64,000 bases of DNA. It comes from UBA2402 sp037139735. GTDB lineage: Bacteria; Planctomycetota; Phycisphaerae; Phycisphaerales; UBA1924. The position numbers were made by a program, and so were the translations under genes. The notes beneath the pieces are model-generated. The model was not told where the DNA came from. It worked only from the letters and a program-made list of their open reading frames with translations, and ran no database searches. Numbering within the stretch: position 1 is the first letter of the stretch; each line of letters opens with the position of its first letter. Of this stretch, positions 52,551 through 61,575 are shown one piece after another. The stretch is from positions 1 through 64,000 of the forward strand of contig JBAXFU010000003.1 of NCBI GenBank assembly GCA_037139735.1. Direction: 5' to 3'.

Positions 52551-52722
52551 GGATCATGAACATGACAGATCATGGCTGACCACCCGTGGGAGGCCCGCGG
52601 CGCGGTCGTGACATGCCCGTTGCGCACGGCGGCACGGCTGAGGCGTATCAATCCACGAGGGGGCGGGTGTGCCGGGAATATGCTCCTCGGATCGATGAAC
52701 ACGAGCAGGGAAGGGTCATCCG

Positions 52723-53436
52723 GTGAACGGCAGGCAGCGGATCCTGGTGGTGGAGGACGACCATGCGATCCGTCGCGGGCTGTGCGATGCGTTGCGGTGC
52801 GCGAGCTATGAGCCGCTCGAGGCGGCCGACGGCGAGACGGGGCTGGCGGCCGCGCTGACCGCGGCCCCGGACCTGGTGCTGCTGGACGTGCTGATGCCGC
52901 GGCTCGACGGGTTCGAGGTGCTGCGTCGCATTCGCAAGGCCCAGCCCGGCCTGCCCGTCATCATGCTGACGGCCAAGGGCGAGGAGGCCGACCGCATTCG
53001 CGGCTTGCGGGAGGGGGCGGACGACTATGTCGTCAAGCCCTTCAGCGCGAGTGAACTGCTGGCCCGCGTGGTGGCAGTGCTGCGACGATCGCCCGCGCGG
53101 CCGGCCGCGGTGGGTCGACTGGTCATCGCGGGCCGCGAGATCGATCTCGAGCGTCGCGAGGTGGCCTTCGCCGACGGCCGACGGGCCGCGTTGAGCGAGC
53201 GAGAGGCGCAGGTGCTGGCGTACCTGGCGAGGAATCCCGGGCGGGCCGTGGCGAGAGATGAACTGCTGCAGGCGGTGTGGGGGCTCGATCCTCGCGGCTT
53301 GCAGACGCGGACGGTCGACATGACGGTCGCTCGCCTGCGTGAGTTGCTGGGCGATGATCCGGCCGAGCCGCGGGTGATCGTCACCGTGCGAGCCAAGGGG
53401 TACATGATCGCGACCGCCGCGGAGGGAACCCCGTGA
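52723..53436 (+). CDS. OmpR-type response regulator
   Basis: A 237-residue two-component regulator. The receiver has acidic pocket VVEDDHA, phosphoacceptor Asp in LVLLDVLMPRLDGF, Thr in IMLTAKGEE and Lys in YVVKPF. The C-terminal winged helix (about 138-230) contains LSEREAQVLAYLARNPGRAV and TVDMTVARLRELLGDD. It should bind DNA as a dimer when phosphorylated by the kinase encoded next. The start is GTG at 52723 with AGGGAAGGG upstream. Its stop overlaps the kinase start by GTGA. Confidence 0.92.
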   Translation: MNGRQRILVVEDDHAIRRGLCDALRCASYEPLEAADGETGLAAALTAAPDLVLLDVLMPRLDGFEVLRRIRKAQPGLPVIMLTAKGEEADRIRGLREGADDYVVKPFSASELLARVVAVLRRSPARPAAVGRLVIAGREIDLERREVAFADGRRAALSEREAQVLAYLARNPGRAVARDELLQAVWGLDPRGLQTRTVDMTVARLRELLGDDPAEPRVIVTVRAKGYMIATAAEGTP

Positions 53437-55352
53437 CGGTCGTCCATCGATGGAAGCTCGCCTTCGGCGCGGCCGTGATCGTCGTGGCGGGGGTGCTCTC
53501 GTGGGTGACTGTTCGAACGCTCGGGCTCGAGCAGAGCGAGCGGGCGGCGGCGGGCGAAGCGAGATTCCAGGAACGCTTGCGTCTGGCCCTGTGGCGCATG
53601 GATTCGGCGCTCACGCCGATCATCGCGAGGGAGGCGGCCAGGCCGTACTTCGAGTATCGCCCCTTCCATCCGGTCGATGCGAGGCGATCGCCGCCGACCG
53701 GGTCGCCCCGATCCGAGGAGTCGCACGCCCCGGTGCAGACGGTGATGGTGCCCTCGCCGCTCCTGAACCTGCCCGAGGGGGTCGCGTTGCTGCACTTTGA
53801 GCGGGATCCGTCGGGTCGCCTCGCGTCGCCGCAGGCGCCCGAGGAGGATGAACTCGCGGTCGCGAAGGGCACGTTCGCGACGCCGTACGGGATTGCCGTG
53901 GCGCACGCGAGGCTGCGATCTCTCCGTCAGTGGTTCACGCCGACTGCGGGCGATGCGCCGCCCATGTCCGCTGCGGCCTTGAAGGTGGATGACGGTGCCG
54001 GGCCCGCGTCGCAGGCCGTCGAGGAGTACAACGCACGCGCGATGGCGGCGGCATCGGCGCAGGCGGTCGAGCGTTCGCCCGCGTCGGCGCGGCGGGCCGA
54101 GCGAGGAACTGGGCGAGAAGGTGGGCGAGAAGGTGGGCGAGGTGCCGAGCGGGCGGCCGTGGCGGTCGACGCGGCGACTCGCGACGTCGAGGCGTCGGCC
54201 TTGTCCGCGCCGTCGATCTCGCAAGTCTCGATCACGCAGGGCGACTTCGGCGTTCGATGGATCGACGGGCCGGGCGGCGAGCCGCAACTGGTGCTGGTGC
54301 GGGCGGTGCATTCGGGCGAGACGTCATGGCTGCAGGGCGTATGGCTCGACTGGCCGGTGCTGCGGGCGATGTTGCTCGACACGGCGCGGGGGCTTTTCCC
54401 GTCGATCGAACTCAAGCCGCTTCGACGAGCGTTCGGGACCGAGGGGCCCGAGGTGATCGGCCGGACGCTGGCGGCGATCCCGATCGAGGTGGTGGCCATG
54501 CCGCCGCCGCTGCCGCCGGTCGAGGCGTGGACGCCCGTGCGAGTCGCCTTGGCGCTCACGTGGTGCGTGGCCGGCCTGGCGATGCTCGCGGCGGGCCGGG
54601 CCATCGCGTCGGCCGTCGATCTGGCTGCTCGTCGGGGCCAGTTCGTCTCCGCGGTCACGCACGAACTTCGCACGCCGCTGACGACCTTTTGCCTGTACTC
54701 GCAGATGCTCGATGACGGGCTGGTGCCCGAGGGCGAGCCCCGCAAGGCCTACTTCCGCACGCTACGGGAGGAATCGACGCGACTGGCGCGGATCGTCGAG
54801 AGCGTGCTCGAGTACGCCCGTCTGGGGGGCAGGCCCCGGCGAGCGATCGAGACGAGCGTGGCGCTGGGCCCGTTCGTGGAGTCGATGGTGGCGGCGCTCG
54901 GACCGGCGTGCGAGCGGGCGGGCATGACGCTGGTGGTCGAGCGTCACGAGTCGCCGGGGTTCGAGGTCCGGGCCGATTCGACGCTGGTCGAGCGGGTGCT
55001 CGCGAACCTGGTGGAGAACGCCTGCCGCTACGCCCGCGAGGCCGTCGATCGGCGCGTGCATCTCGAGGTGCACGCGCGGGGCGGCGAAGCGAGGTTCGTG
55101 GTGCGTGATCACGGCCCGGGCGTCGCCCTGGCCGAACGGGAGCGGATCTTCCGTCCATTCGTGCGGGGCGAGTCGCAGCGTCACGGCGGGGTGCCGGGAC
55201 TGGGGCTTGGATTGTCGATCGCCCGGACGCTGGCTCGCGAGGCGGGGGGCGAACTCTCGCTGCTGGAGACCGCCTCGGGGGCGGCCTTCGAGTTGCGCCT
55301 GCCCGGCCGGGGCGAGGTCACTCGTTCATCCGAGGCGCCACGGCCCAGTTGA
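53433..55352 (+). CDS. Sensor histidine kinase, large extracytoplasmic domain
   Basis: A 639-residue kinase with a helix at about 8-25, a long extracytoplasmic domain (about 26-365) of unrecognised type, a second helix near VALALTWCVAGLAMLAAG, and a cytoplasmic core without a clear HAMP. H box is FVSAVTHELRTPLTTF, N box NLVENACRYA, G1 DHGPGVA and G2 GLGLGLSIA, so it looks active. The sensor domain contains an in-frame 12-bp repeat encoding GREG units at about 54111-54142. GTG start coupled to the regulator. The 3' end overlaps the convergent nadK gene by 35 bp. Confidence 0.9.
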   Translation: MTVVHRWKLAFGAAVIVVAGVLSWVTVRTLGLEQSERAAAGEARFQERLRLALWRMDSALTPIIAREAARPYFEYRPFHPVDARRSPPTGSPRSEESHAPVQTVMVPSPLLNLPEGVALLHFERDPSGRLASPQAPEEDELAVAKGTFATPYGIAVAHARLRSLRQWFTPTAGDAPPMSAAALKVDDGAGPASQAVEEYNARAMAAASAQAVERSPASARRAERGTGREGGREGGRGAERAAVAVDAATRDVEASALSAPSISQVSITQGDFGVRWIDGPGGEPQLVLVRAVHSGETSWLQGVWLDWPVLRAMLLDTARGLFPSIELKPLRRAFGTEGPEVIGRTLAAIPIEVVAMPPPLPPVEAWTPVRVALALTWCVAGLAMLAAGRAIASAVDLAARRGQFVSAVTHELRTPLTTFCLYSQMLDDGLVPEGEPRKAYFRTLREESTRLARIVESVLEYARLGGRPRRAIETSVALGPFVESMVAALGPACERAGMTLVVERHESPGFEVRADSTLVERVLANLVENACRYAREAVDRRVHLEVHARGGEARFVVRDHGPGVALAERERIFRPFVRGESQRHGGVPGLGLGLSIARTLAREAGGELSLLETASGAAFELRLPGRGEVTRSSEAPRPS

Positions 55353-56190
55353 GCTTGCCGATCAGGCGAGACCAGTAGTTGCTCAAGGGGTTTTGCACGA
55401 ATCGCAGGAGCGGCTTGTCCTTCGAGATTCGCAGACGGTCGCCGCCGCCCACGTGCACGTGCGTCTGGCCGTCGATCACCAGCGCGGTGCCGGATCCCGG
55501 GTTCTCGTCGTTGACCTTGAGCATGGTGATCTCGATGGTGCTGCCGGACGAGACGACGACCGGTCGGAAGGCCAGCGACTGGGCCGCCATCGCCGTGACG
55601 ACGAAGGCGTCGACGTCGGGACCCATGATGGGGCCTCCCGCGGCGAGGTTGTACGCCGTCGAGCCCAGGGGCGTGGCCACCATCATGCCATCGCCGCGGA
55701 CGACGGGTCCCTCGTACCCGTCGATGGCGAGCCCGAGGGAGATGAGCCGGAAGGGCGGACCCGCGGTGATGACCGCCTCGTTGATCGCCATGGCGGTGAA
55801 GCGAGGCTTGCTGCTCCGCTTGCCGATCACCTCGACCCGCAGGGCGCTGAAGTTGCGGGTGGTCAGTGCGCCGTCGCCGAAGATCGTCGAGGCCATGTTC
55901 CGCAGCGAGGCCACGTCGAACTCGGCGAGAAAGCCCAGTCGTCCCATGTTGACGCCCAGCATGGGCACGCCCATGGAGGCGAAGCGACGTGCCTGCGACA
56001 GGAGGGTGCCGTCGCCGCCGATCACCACGAGCACGTCCGCGCTCGAGGCCTGCTCGGGGGGCGGGGCGTTGGTGGCCGGCAGCGTGCCCAGCACGCGACC
56101 ATGGGGCGCCACGTCCGAGGCGAGGGCCTCCGCGGCGGTGAGCGCGTCGGGCTTGTTGGGGTTGACGAGAAAGAGAACCGACCTGCCCAT
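55318..56190 (-). CDS. nadK: NAD kinase
   Basis: A 290-residue kinase that makes NADP from NAD and ATP. Motifs are VVIGGDGTLLSQARRF (GGDG), GRLGFLAEF, AINEAVIT (NE/D motif) and GDGMMVATPLGSTAYNLAAGG. Length and layout are typical. It is the last of a run of minus-strand genes (rsmB, ptsN-like, ispA-like, dxs, nadK) with 100 bases between it and dxs, so it may have its own promoter; a TAGAGT hexamer lies about 60 nt upstream. It overlaps the histidine kinase gene tail to tail. Confidence 0.95.
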   Translation of the reverse strand: MGRSVLFLVNPNKPDALTAAEALASDVAPHGRVLGTLPATNAPPPEQASSADVLVVIGGDGTLLSQARRFASMGVPMLGVNMGRLGFLAEFDVASLRNMASTIFGDGALTTRNFSALRVEVIGKRSSKPRFTAMAINEAVITAGPPFRLISLGLAIDGYEGPVVRGDGMMVATPLGSTAYNLAAGGPIMGPDVDAFVVTAMAAQSLAFRPVVVSSGSTIEITMLKVNDENPGSGTALVIDGQTHVHVGGGDRLRISKDKPLLRFVQNPLSNYWSRLIGKLNWAVAPRMNE

Positions 56191-56290
56191 GGAATCGTCC
56201 CCTGTGGTCGCCGTGGCGCGGGCCCTGCGACGGGCGCGAAGTTCAGGGAGACTCTAGACCGGACCGGGGCCGGGCGAGATCAGGCGTCGG

Positions 56291-58258
56291 TCAGACGCGG
56301 GCGTCGGATGACTCGGTGGCCGCGGCCCTGAAGGCCTTGACGAGCGAGGCCCGATCGAGCCCCGCCTCGGCGAGTTGGCGGCTGCGGGAATCCTGGTAGA
56401 TCCACGCATCGGGGAGGCCCAGGCGCGTGATGGGGGGGCAGGGGTGCGAACCCGATGCCGCCGCCTCGAGGACGGCCGAGCCGAATCCGCCGACGACGCC
56501 GTGATCCTCCACGGTGACGATGGGCACCTTCCTGGCGACGAGTTCATGGATGAGATCCGCATCCACGGGCTTGGCGAATCGGGCATCCCAGACGGCCACG
56601 CGGAGGTCGGAGGCCAGCTCGGCCGCGGCCTCGCTGGCCGAGATGGCGCAGGTGCCAAAGGCGAGCACGGCCACGTCGGGCGTGGGGGCGGCGATGTCGG
56701 TGTCGAGGTGCTCGAAGCCGGGGGTGAGGCAGCGGGCCTTGCCGAGTTGGAAGGCGGGGCATGGCGTGCCGAGGAAACGGTCGCTGACGTTGTCGCGCGG
56801 GTAGCGGACGCTCGAGAGGCCCGCCTCGTACTGGCGCATGAACTCGAGGGACGCCACGAGCGAGGGCTCGTCCATGGCTGCCATGATCACGGCCTTGGGG
56901 AGCGTGCGGAGCAGCGCGATGTCGCAGAAGCCGTGGTGCACCGCGCCGTCGCCGCCGACCAGCCCGGCGCGGTCGAGGCACAGGCGCACGGGCAGCCCCT
57001 GCAGGGCCGACTCCTGGAACGCCTGGTCGAAGGCCCGCTGCATGAACGTCGAATAGACGGCGAGGAAGGGCTTGAAGCCCGTCTTGGCGAGGCCCGCCAT
57101 CATGTCGAGGGCGTGACTCTCGCAGATGCCCACGTCCCACGAGCGATCCGGGAACTTGGCAAGGGCCTTGCTGATGCCGGTGCCGTCGGGCATCGCCGCG
57201 GTGCACGCCACGACCTTGGGGTCGCGTTCCATGAGCGAGACCATCGCCTCGCCGAAGGCCGTGGTGAAGCTGCGACCTTCGCTCTTGAGTTCGACGCGGC
57301 ACCCTTCCTCGGCCACGTCGCCGTCGACGGTGAAGGGCGACGGGGAGTGGAAACGGCTGGCGTCGTTCTCGGCGAACGTGACGCCCTTGCCCTTGATCGT
57401 CTTGACGTGGAGCACCAGCGGGCGGTCGGTGTCGCGGGCCTCGCGAAGCACGTCGAGCAGCGACCGGAAGTCGTGCCCGTCGATGGGGCCCACCTGCACG
57501 AACCCGAAGTGCTCGAACCAGTTCGAATCGCTCACGGCCGCCTTGGTGGCTTCGGTCGCGCGGTGGAGCGCGCCCTTGATGGTTCGGCCGCCGGGCATGT
57601 GGGTCAGGGCTTCCTTGGCGCTCTTCTTGAGGCCGGCGTAGGCCTGGCTCAGCCGCACGCGATCGAAGTAGTGGGCGAGCGCGCCTTGCGGCTTGCTGAT
57701 CGACATGCCGTTGTCGTTCAGGATGATCAGGAACTGGCGCTTGAGCGTGCCCGCGTTGTTCAGGCCCTCCATCGCCACGCCGTTGGCGATCGAGGCGTCG
57801 CCGATGATCGTCACCACGCGACGCCCGGCGGGGTTCGTCCGCGGATCGAACCCTTCCTTGGCCAGCGTGTCGCCACGCGCCATGCCCACCGCGGTCGAGA
57901 TGCCCGTGCCCGCGTGGCCGACGCTGAACAGGTCGTAGGGAGACTCGCGAGGCTCGGGAAAGCCCGCCATGCCCTCACGCGTTCGCAGGCCCGGCAGCAT
58001 GTGAAGCCGGCCCGTGAGCAGCTTGTGCGGATAGCACTGGTGACCGACGTCGAAGAGCAGTCGGTCGAAGCCGAAGTCGAAGACGTAATGCAGCGCGATC
58101 GTCAACTCGACGACGCCGAGGTTGGGCGCCAGGTGTCCGCCGGACTTGGCCACCTGCGAACAGATGGCCGCGCGAATGTCCGCCGCCAGTTCGGGCAGGC
58201 GGGATTCGGGGAGCTTGCGGAGGTCGTGGGGCGACTTGATGGTCTCGAGAAGCGTCAT
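56291..58258 (-). CDS. dxs: 1-deoxy-D-xylulose-5-phosphate synthase
   Basis: A 655-residue thiamine-diphosphate enzyme that condenses pyruvate and glyceraldehyde-3-phosphate, the first step of the MEP isoprenoid pathway. The start MTLLETIKSPHDLRKLPESR and SGGHLAPNLGVVELTIALHY are typical, as are the ThDP site GDASIANGVAMEGLNNAG and the transketolase segment CLDRAGLVGGDGAVHHG. ATG 58258 is chosen over an in-frame opening at 58303. TACGCT at 58299-58294 on minus lies 35 nt upstream. It follows the polyprenyl synthase gene by 142 bases. Confidence 0.95.
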   Translation of the reverse strand: MTLLETIKSPHDLRKLPESRLPELAADIRAAICSQVAKSGGHLAPNLGVVELTIALHYVFDFGFDRLLFDVGHQCYPHKLLTGRLHMLPGLRTREGMAGFPEPRESPYDLFSVGHAGTGISTAVGMARGDTLAKEGFDPRTNPAGRRVVTIIGDASIANGVAMEGLNNAGTLKRQFLIILNDNGMSISKPQGALAHYFDRVRLSQAYAGLKKSAKEALTHMPGGRTIKGALHRATEATKAAVSDSNWFEHFGFVQVGPIDGHDFRSLLDVLREARDTDRPLVLHVKTIKGKGVTFAENDASRFHSPSPFTVDGDVAEEGCRVELKSEGRSFTTAFGEAMVSLMERDPKVVACTAAMPDGTGISKALAKFPDRSWDVGICESHALDMMAGLAKTGFKPFLAVYSTFMQRAFDQAFQESALQGLPVRLCLDRAGLVGGDGAVHHGFCDIALLRTLPKAVIMAAMDEPSLVASLEFMRQYEAGLSSVRYPRDNVSDRFLGTPCPAFQLGKARCLTPGFEHLDTDIAAPTPDVAVLAFGTCAISASEAAAELASDLRVAVWDARFAKPVDADLIHELVARKVPIVTVEDHGVVGGFGSAVLEAAASGSHPCPPITRLGLPDAWIYQDSRSRQLAEAGLDRASLVKAFRAAATESSDARV

Positions 58259-58400
58259 GTGCGGCAGGGGCCTCGTGAGGCGTCCAAAAGAGGAGCGTAT
58301 CACCCCTTCGGAGGCCGGTCAGGGATTCGTCGGGGCCGCGAACTTGGATGATGCCCCGTCCGCCATCCGCGGCGTCGTGCTCCTGCTACCCCCGCCGCGA

Positions 58401-59285
58401 TCACTTCGTTCGTTCCAGCACCGAAATCACGGTGCGGGCCAGCGGTTCGGCCCGCTCGCCGAACGGCGCGAGGGCGGCGGCGGCCTCCGACGCGTGGCGC
58501 CGGGCCGCCTCGCGGGCCCCGTCGATGCCCATCAGCCCGGGATAGGTCAACTTGCCCGCGGCAGCATCCTTGCCCGTCCTTTTTCCCACGTGCTCGGCCG
58601 TTTGCGTCACGTCCAGCAGGTCGTCGGTCACCTGGAAGAGCACCCCCAGCGACCGCGCGTATCGCGTCATGGCGTCCAACGCGCCCGGGGGCGGCATGAC
58701 GCCCCAGGCGCGTGCCGACTCCACGCCCATGCGGCAGGCCGCCACGATCAGGGCTCCGGTCTTGTTGGCGTGGATCCGTTCCACTCGTTCGAGCGGCGTC
58801 AGCGCATCGTCCAGACCCCCGAGCGTGTCGTGCACCTGGCCCAGGATCATTCCCTCGGTCGCGACGGCGAGTTCCCGGACCAGGCCCGGGGCGGAGGCGG
58901 CCCGTTCGGCCAGGAGCGAGAAGGCCAGCGTGAGCATGAGATCGCCCGCGAGGATCGCCATCGCCTCGCCCGCGTGGCGATGGAGGGTCGGCCGTCCGCG
59001 ACGCAGGTCGTCGTTGTCGAGCGCCGGGAGGTCGTCGTGGACGAGGCTGAAGCAATGAACCAGCTCGAGGGCGCACCCGGCGGCCATCGCCGCGGCGGCG
59101 GGCCCGCCGCAGGCCACGCACGCCTGCATGCAGAGGATCGGCCGGAACCGCTTGCCCTGACCCAGCACCGAGTACGCGGCGGCGTCGTGGAGGTTGGGGG
59201 TGTAGCCGCGACCGCGGAGGAAGTCCGCGAGGAAGCGGTCCACCGCCTCCGGCGTCATCGCGCTGGCATCATCAAGGTGGGCCAT
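58401..59285 (-). CDS. ispA: Polyprenyl (geranyl/farnesyl-type) diphosphate synthase
   Basis: A 294-residue trans-prenyltransferase. The first Asp-rich motif is LVHDDLPALDNDDLRRG, which includes the two-residue insertion and small chain-length residues typical of bacterial FPP/GGPP synthases; the second is FQVTDDLLDVT. GQGKRFRPIL near residue 42 binds isopentenyl diphosphate. Product length is not certain. It is next to dxs, making a small isoprenoid unit. ATG 59285 is taken because the family N-terminus begins near here; the frame continues upstream without support. Confidence 0.9.
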   Translation of the reverse strand: MAHLDDASAMTPEAVDRFLADFLRGRGYTPNLHDAAAYSVLGQGKRFRPILCMQACVACGGPAAAAMAAGCALELVHCFSLVHDDLPALDNDDLRRGRPTLHRHAGEAMAILAGDLMLTLAFSLLAERAASAPGLVRELAVATEGMILGQVHDTLGGLDDALTPLERVERIHANKTGALIVAACRMGVESARAWGVMPPPGALDAMTRYARSLGVLFQVTDDLLDVTQTAEHVGKRTGKDAAAGKLTYPGLMGIDGAREAARRHASEAAAALAPFGERAEPLARTVISVLERTK

Positions 59286-59335
59286 GGGGCGGGGATCCTC
59301 GTCGGCGTGGCGAGGGCGCATCGACGAACGGAAGG

Positions 59336-59797
59336 TCAGGCGGGGCGTTCCTGGCTGCCGAGCAGGTCGTGGATCTGCTGGGCGGAGGTCGCGTTGTAGA
59401 TCCGCTCGCGGAACTCGTCCATCGTCATGAGCTTGCTGATGCGGGCGAGGGCCTGGATGTGGTCGCTCGTGCGGTCCGGGGGGCTGGCAAGCAGCACGAT
59501 GAGCCGGACGGGCTTGCCGTCGATGGCTTCGAAGTCCATCGGCTGGGCGGGCATGCCGATGGCCATGGAGAGACCCGTCATGCCCACGCACTTGCCGTGC
59601 GGGATCGCCAGTCCGTGGCCGATGCCGGTGGTCCGCGTCTGCTCTCGCGTCCAGACGGCCTCCTTGAGGGCCGAAGGATCAGTGACGCGGCCCGCGGCGG
59701 CCAGCACGTCGACGAGTTCGTGGATCACGCCCTTCTTGTCGGTCGCCTTCAGCGGGGCGCGGATGCACGCGAGACTGACAATGTCCATCAGGTTCAT
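59336..59797 (-). CDS. PTS EIIA(Ntr)-type regulatory protein
   Basis: A 153-residue EIIA domain of the fructose/mannitol/Ntr group. The phosphorylatable His is in GIGHGLAIPHGKCVG, and the second conserved segment is VRLIVLLASPPDRTSDHIQALA. No sugar permease, EI or HPr gene is nearby, so a regulatory (PtsN-like) role is more likely than sugar uptake. It lies 50 bases upstream of the polyprenyl synthase gene on the same strand. Confidence 0.88.
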   Translation of the reverse strand: MNLMDIVSLACIRAPLKATDKKGVIHELVDVLAAAGRVTDPSALKEAVWTREQTRTTGIGHGLAIPHGKCVGMTGLSMAIGMPAQPMDFEAIDGKPVRLIVLLASPPDRTSDHIQALARISKLMTMDEFRERIYNATSAQQIHDLLGSQERPA

Positions 59798-59978
59798 CAG
59801 GGCTGCTCACTGCACGAGGCCGTTCGCGTCGCGATGATGCCTCGGGATCGATCATGGGTCTCGCGCCAGCCGACCCGTCCGAGTGGCGCGTGGCCGAGTG
59901 TACGCCGCCGGTTCGGCCCGACACCGCTCGTTCGCGAAAGCAGTCGGCATGGTTCGGGCTTCGGTAGTGTGGGCCTGC

Positions 59979-61475
59979 TCACGCGCGGCTCGCGAGGATC
60001 GCCGAGAACGAGCCGTCGTGATAGCCCGACGCCTCCTCGCCCGGCAGGCCCGCGGGGAGCGTTTGTTCCGCGTCGAGCAGTTCGAGGCCCGCGTGATGCG
60101 CGATCCATGCGGCCTGGTCGCGGTTTTCCGCATCGTCGATGCTGCAGGTCGAATAGCAGAGGATGCCCCCCGGGGCCAGCAGCGCCGCGCCTTGCCCGAG
60201 GATCTCCCGCTGGGTTCGCGCGAGACGATCGGTCTGCGACTGGTCGAATCGATACCTCGCCTCGACCCGTCGCGCCAGCACGCCCGAGTTGGTGCACGGA
60301 ACGTCCAGGAGCACCAACGCGGCCTCGCCCCGGAGCGAACGGTGCAGTTCGGGCAAGGGCAGGACGCGGGCGCGAGGACCGATGCCCCGCACCACCTCCG
60401 CGAGGGCCTTGGCCCGGTCGGGGGCCGGGTCGGCGGCGATGATCGTCGCGCGGGGAAAGCTCGCCGCGAGTTGCCGCGTCTTGGTGCCCTGTCCGGCGCA
60501 GACGTCGACGACAAGTCCGTCGGCCACCCAGTCGTCGCCCCCGCGAAGGCGACGCAACCGCTCGACCGCGAGCGAGGAGGCGGCGTCCTGCACCCACAGG
60601 TCGCCGCGTTCGCGAAGGAGCGAAGCGAGCGCGTCGCGCGAGCCCGAGAAGACGCTGCTGCCGGGGAGCGAGTGGGGCGTGCACGATTCGGGCAGGGGTG
60701 AGGCGGCGTGGGCGGTGCAGAGCGTCACGGGCGGCGCGGCCACGTCGTGCAGGGCGAGCCGCTCGGCGGTCTCCGCGCCCAGCATCGTCGTCCAGTGGCG
60801 GATGAGGGCCGAGGGGTGGCTGGTGGCGATGGCCAGACGCAGGACCGGGTCCTCGGGCAGCACGGCGGCGCGCAGCACCAACGCCCGTCCGTCGGCGAGC
60901 GGGATCTCGTCGGCCCGGTTGGCCCATGCGGGCCGGAAGGTTCGCTCGGGGAGCCGGCTGGGATCGTCCGAAGGCGTGGCCACGAGCGAACCGACCTTGC
61001 GCAGCACGGCGTTGACGAATCCGGCCACCGAGGCCTTGGCGGCGTGCTTCACCCACTCGACCGAGGCGTTGATCGCCGCGTGGTGCGGCACGCGATCGAG
61101 CAGGATCATCTGCGCGGCCGCGGCCAGCAGGGCGGCCTGGGTTTGCGGCTCGTTCTCGCGGAAGGGCCGCGGCGTGTACCGCTCGACGAGGTACCCCAGC
61201 GTGATCCATCGCCGCAGGGCGGCGTCATGGATGGCGTGGGCGAAGGCCGCGTCGCGTTCGTCGAGTCGCGGGAGGGTCATGCCCTCGATGTCGAGGTCGG
61301 GAAAGGCCGCGGCCTGGCGGGCCAAGGCGTTCATGGCCGCGCTTCGCGCCGCGTCCTGGGTGCGGACGGGCGCGGTGCGTACGAGCGCGGTGCGGCTCGG
61401 CGCGCGGAAGGAGGGACGACCGTGGCCGCCCCGGGGCTTGGGACGTCGTTTGGGGGATGGGTCGCCGGTCGCCAT
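59979..61475 (-). CDS. rsmB: 16S rRNA m5C967 methyltransferase RsmB-like
   Basis: A 498-residue NOL1/NOP2/Sun-family methyltransferase. A Pro/Arg-rich N-terminus is followed by a NusB-like helical domain (about 45-180) and the Rossmann catalytic domain with SAM loop VVDVCAGQGTKTRQLA. Motif IV LLDVPCTNSGVLARR and motif VI CYSTCSIDDAENRD carry the two conserved cysteines. TACACT lies 8 nt before the ATG at 61475, which favours it over ATG 61502. It is divergent from the orphan histidine kinase gene. Confidence 0.92.
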   Translation of the reverse strand: MATGDPSPKRRPKPRGGHGRPSFRAPSRTALVRTAPVRTQDAARSAAMNALARQAAAFPDLDIEGMTLPRLDERDAAFAHAIHDAALRRWITLGYLVERYTPRPFRENEPQTQAALLAAAAQMILLDRVPHHAAINASVEWVKHAAKASVAGFVNAVLRKVGSLVATPSDDPSRLPERTFRPAWANRADEIPLADGRALVLRAAVLPEDPVLRLAIATSHPSALIRHWTTMLGAETAERLALHDVAAPPVTLCTAHAASPLPESCTPHSLPGSSVFSGSRDALASLLRERGDLWVQDAASSLAVERLRRLRGGDDWVADGLVVDVCAGQGTKTRQLAASFPRATIIAADPAPDRAKALAEVVRGIGPRARVLPLPELHRSLRGEAALVLLDVPCTNSGVLARRVEARYRFDQSQTDRLARTQREILGQGAALLAPGGILCYSTCSIDDAENRDQAAWIAHHAGLELLDAEQTLPAGLPGEEASGYHDGSFSAILASRA

Positions 61476-61483
61476 GGAGAGCG

Positions 61484-61489
61484 AGTGTA
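61484..61489 (-). promoter_or_regulatory. Candidate -10 element, leaderless, rsmB
   Basis: TACACT on the minus strand ends 8 nt before the ATG at 61475. The plus strand reads TATAAC in the overlapping position (61487-61492), which could serve the divergent kinase gene. Confidence 0.45.
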
Positions 61490-61575
61490 TAACGTCCTGC
61501 ATCGAACCGACGGCCACGCCACCGACGTCCGATCCGCGATCGCCGGGTCCCGCTCAGCGACCGACGACGCATCGC

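Noticed and set aside
54111..54142. 12-bp repeat in the histidine kinase as a frameshift switch
   Set aside because: The unit is a multiple of three and only changes the length of a Gly/Arg/Glu linker, so it cannot switch the frame.
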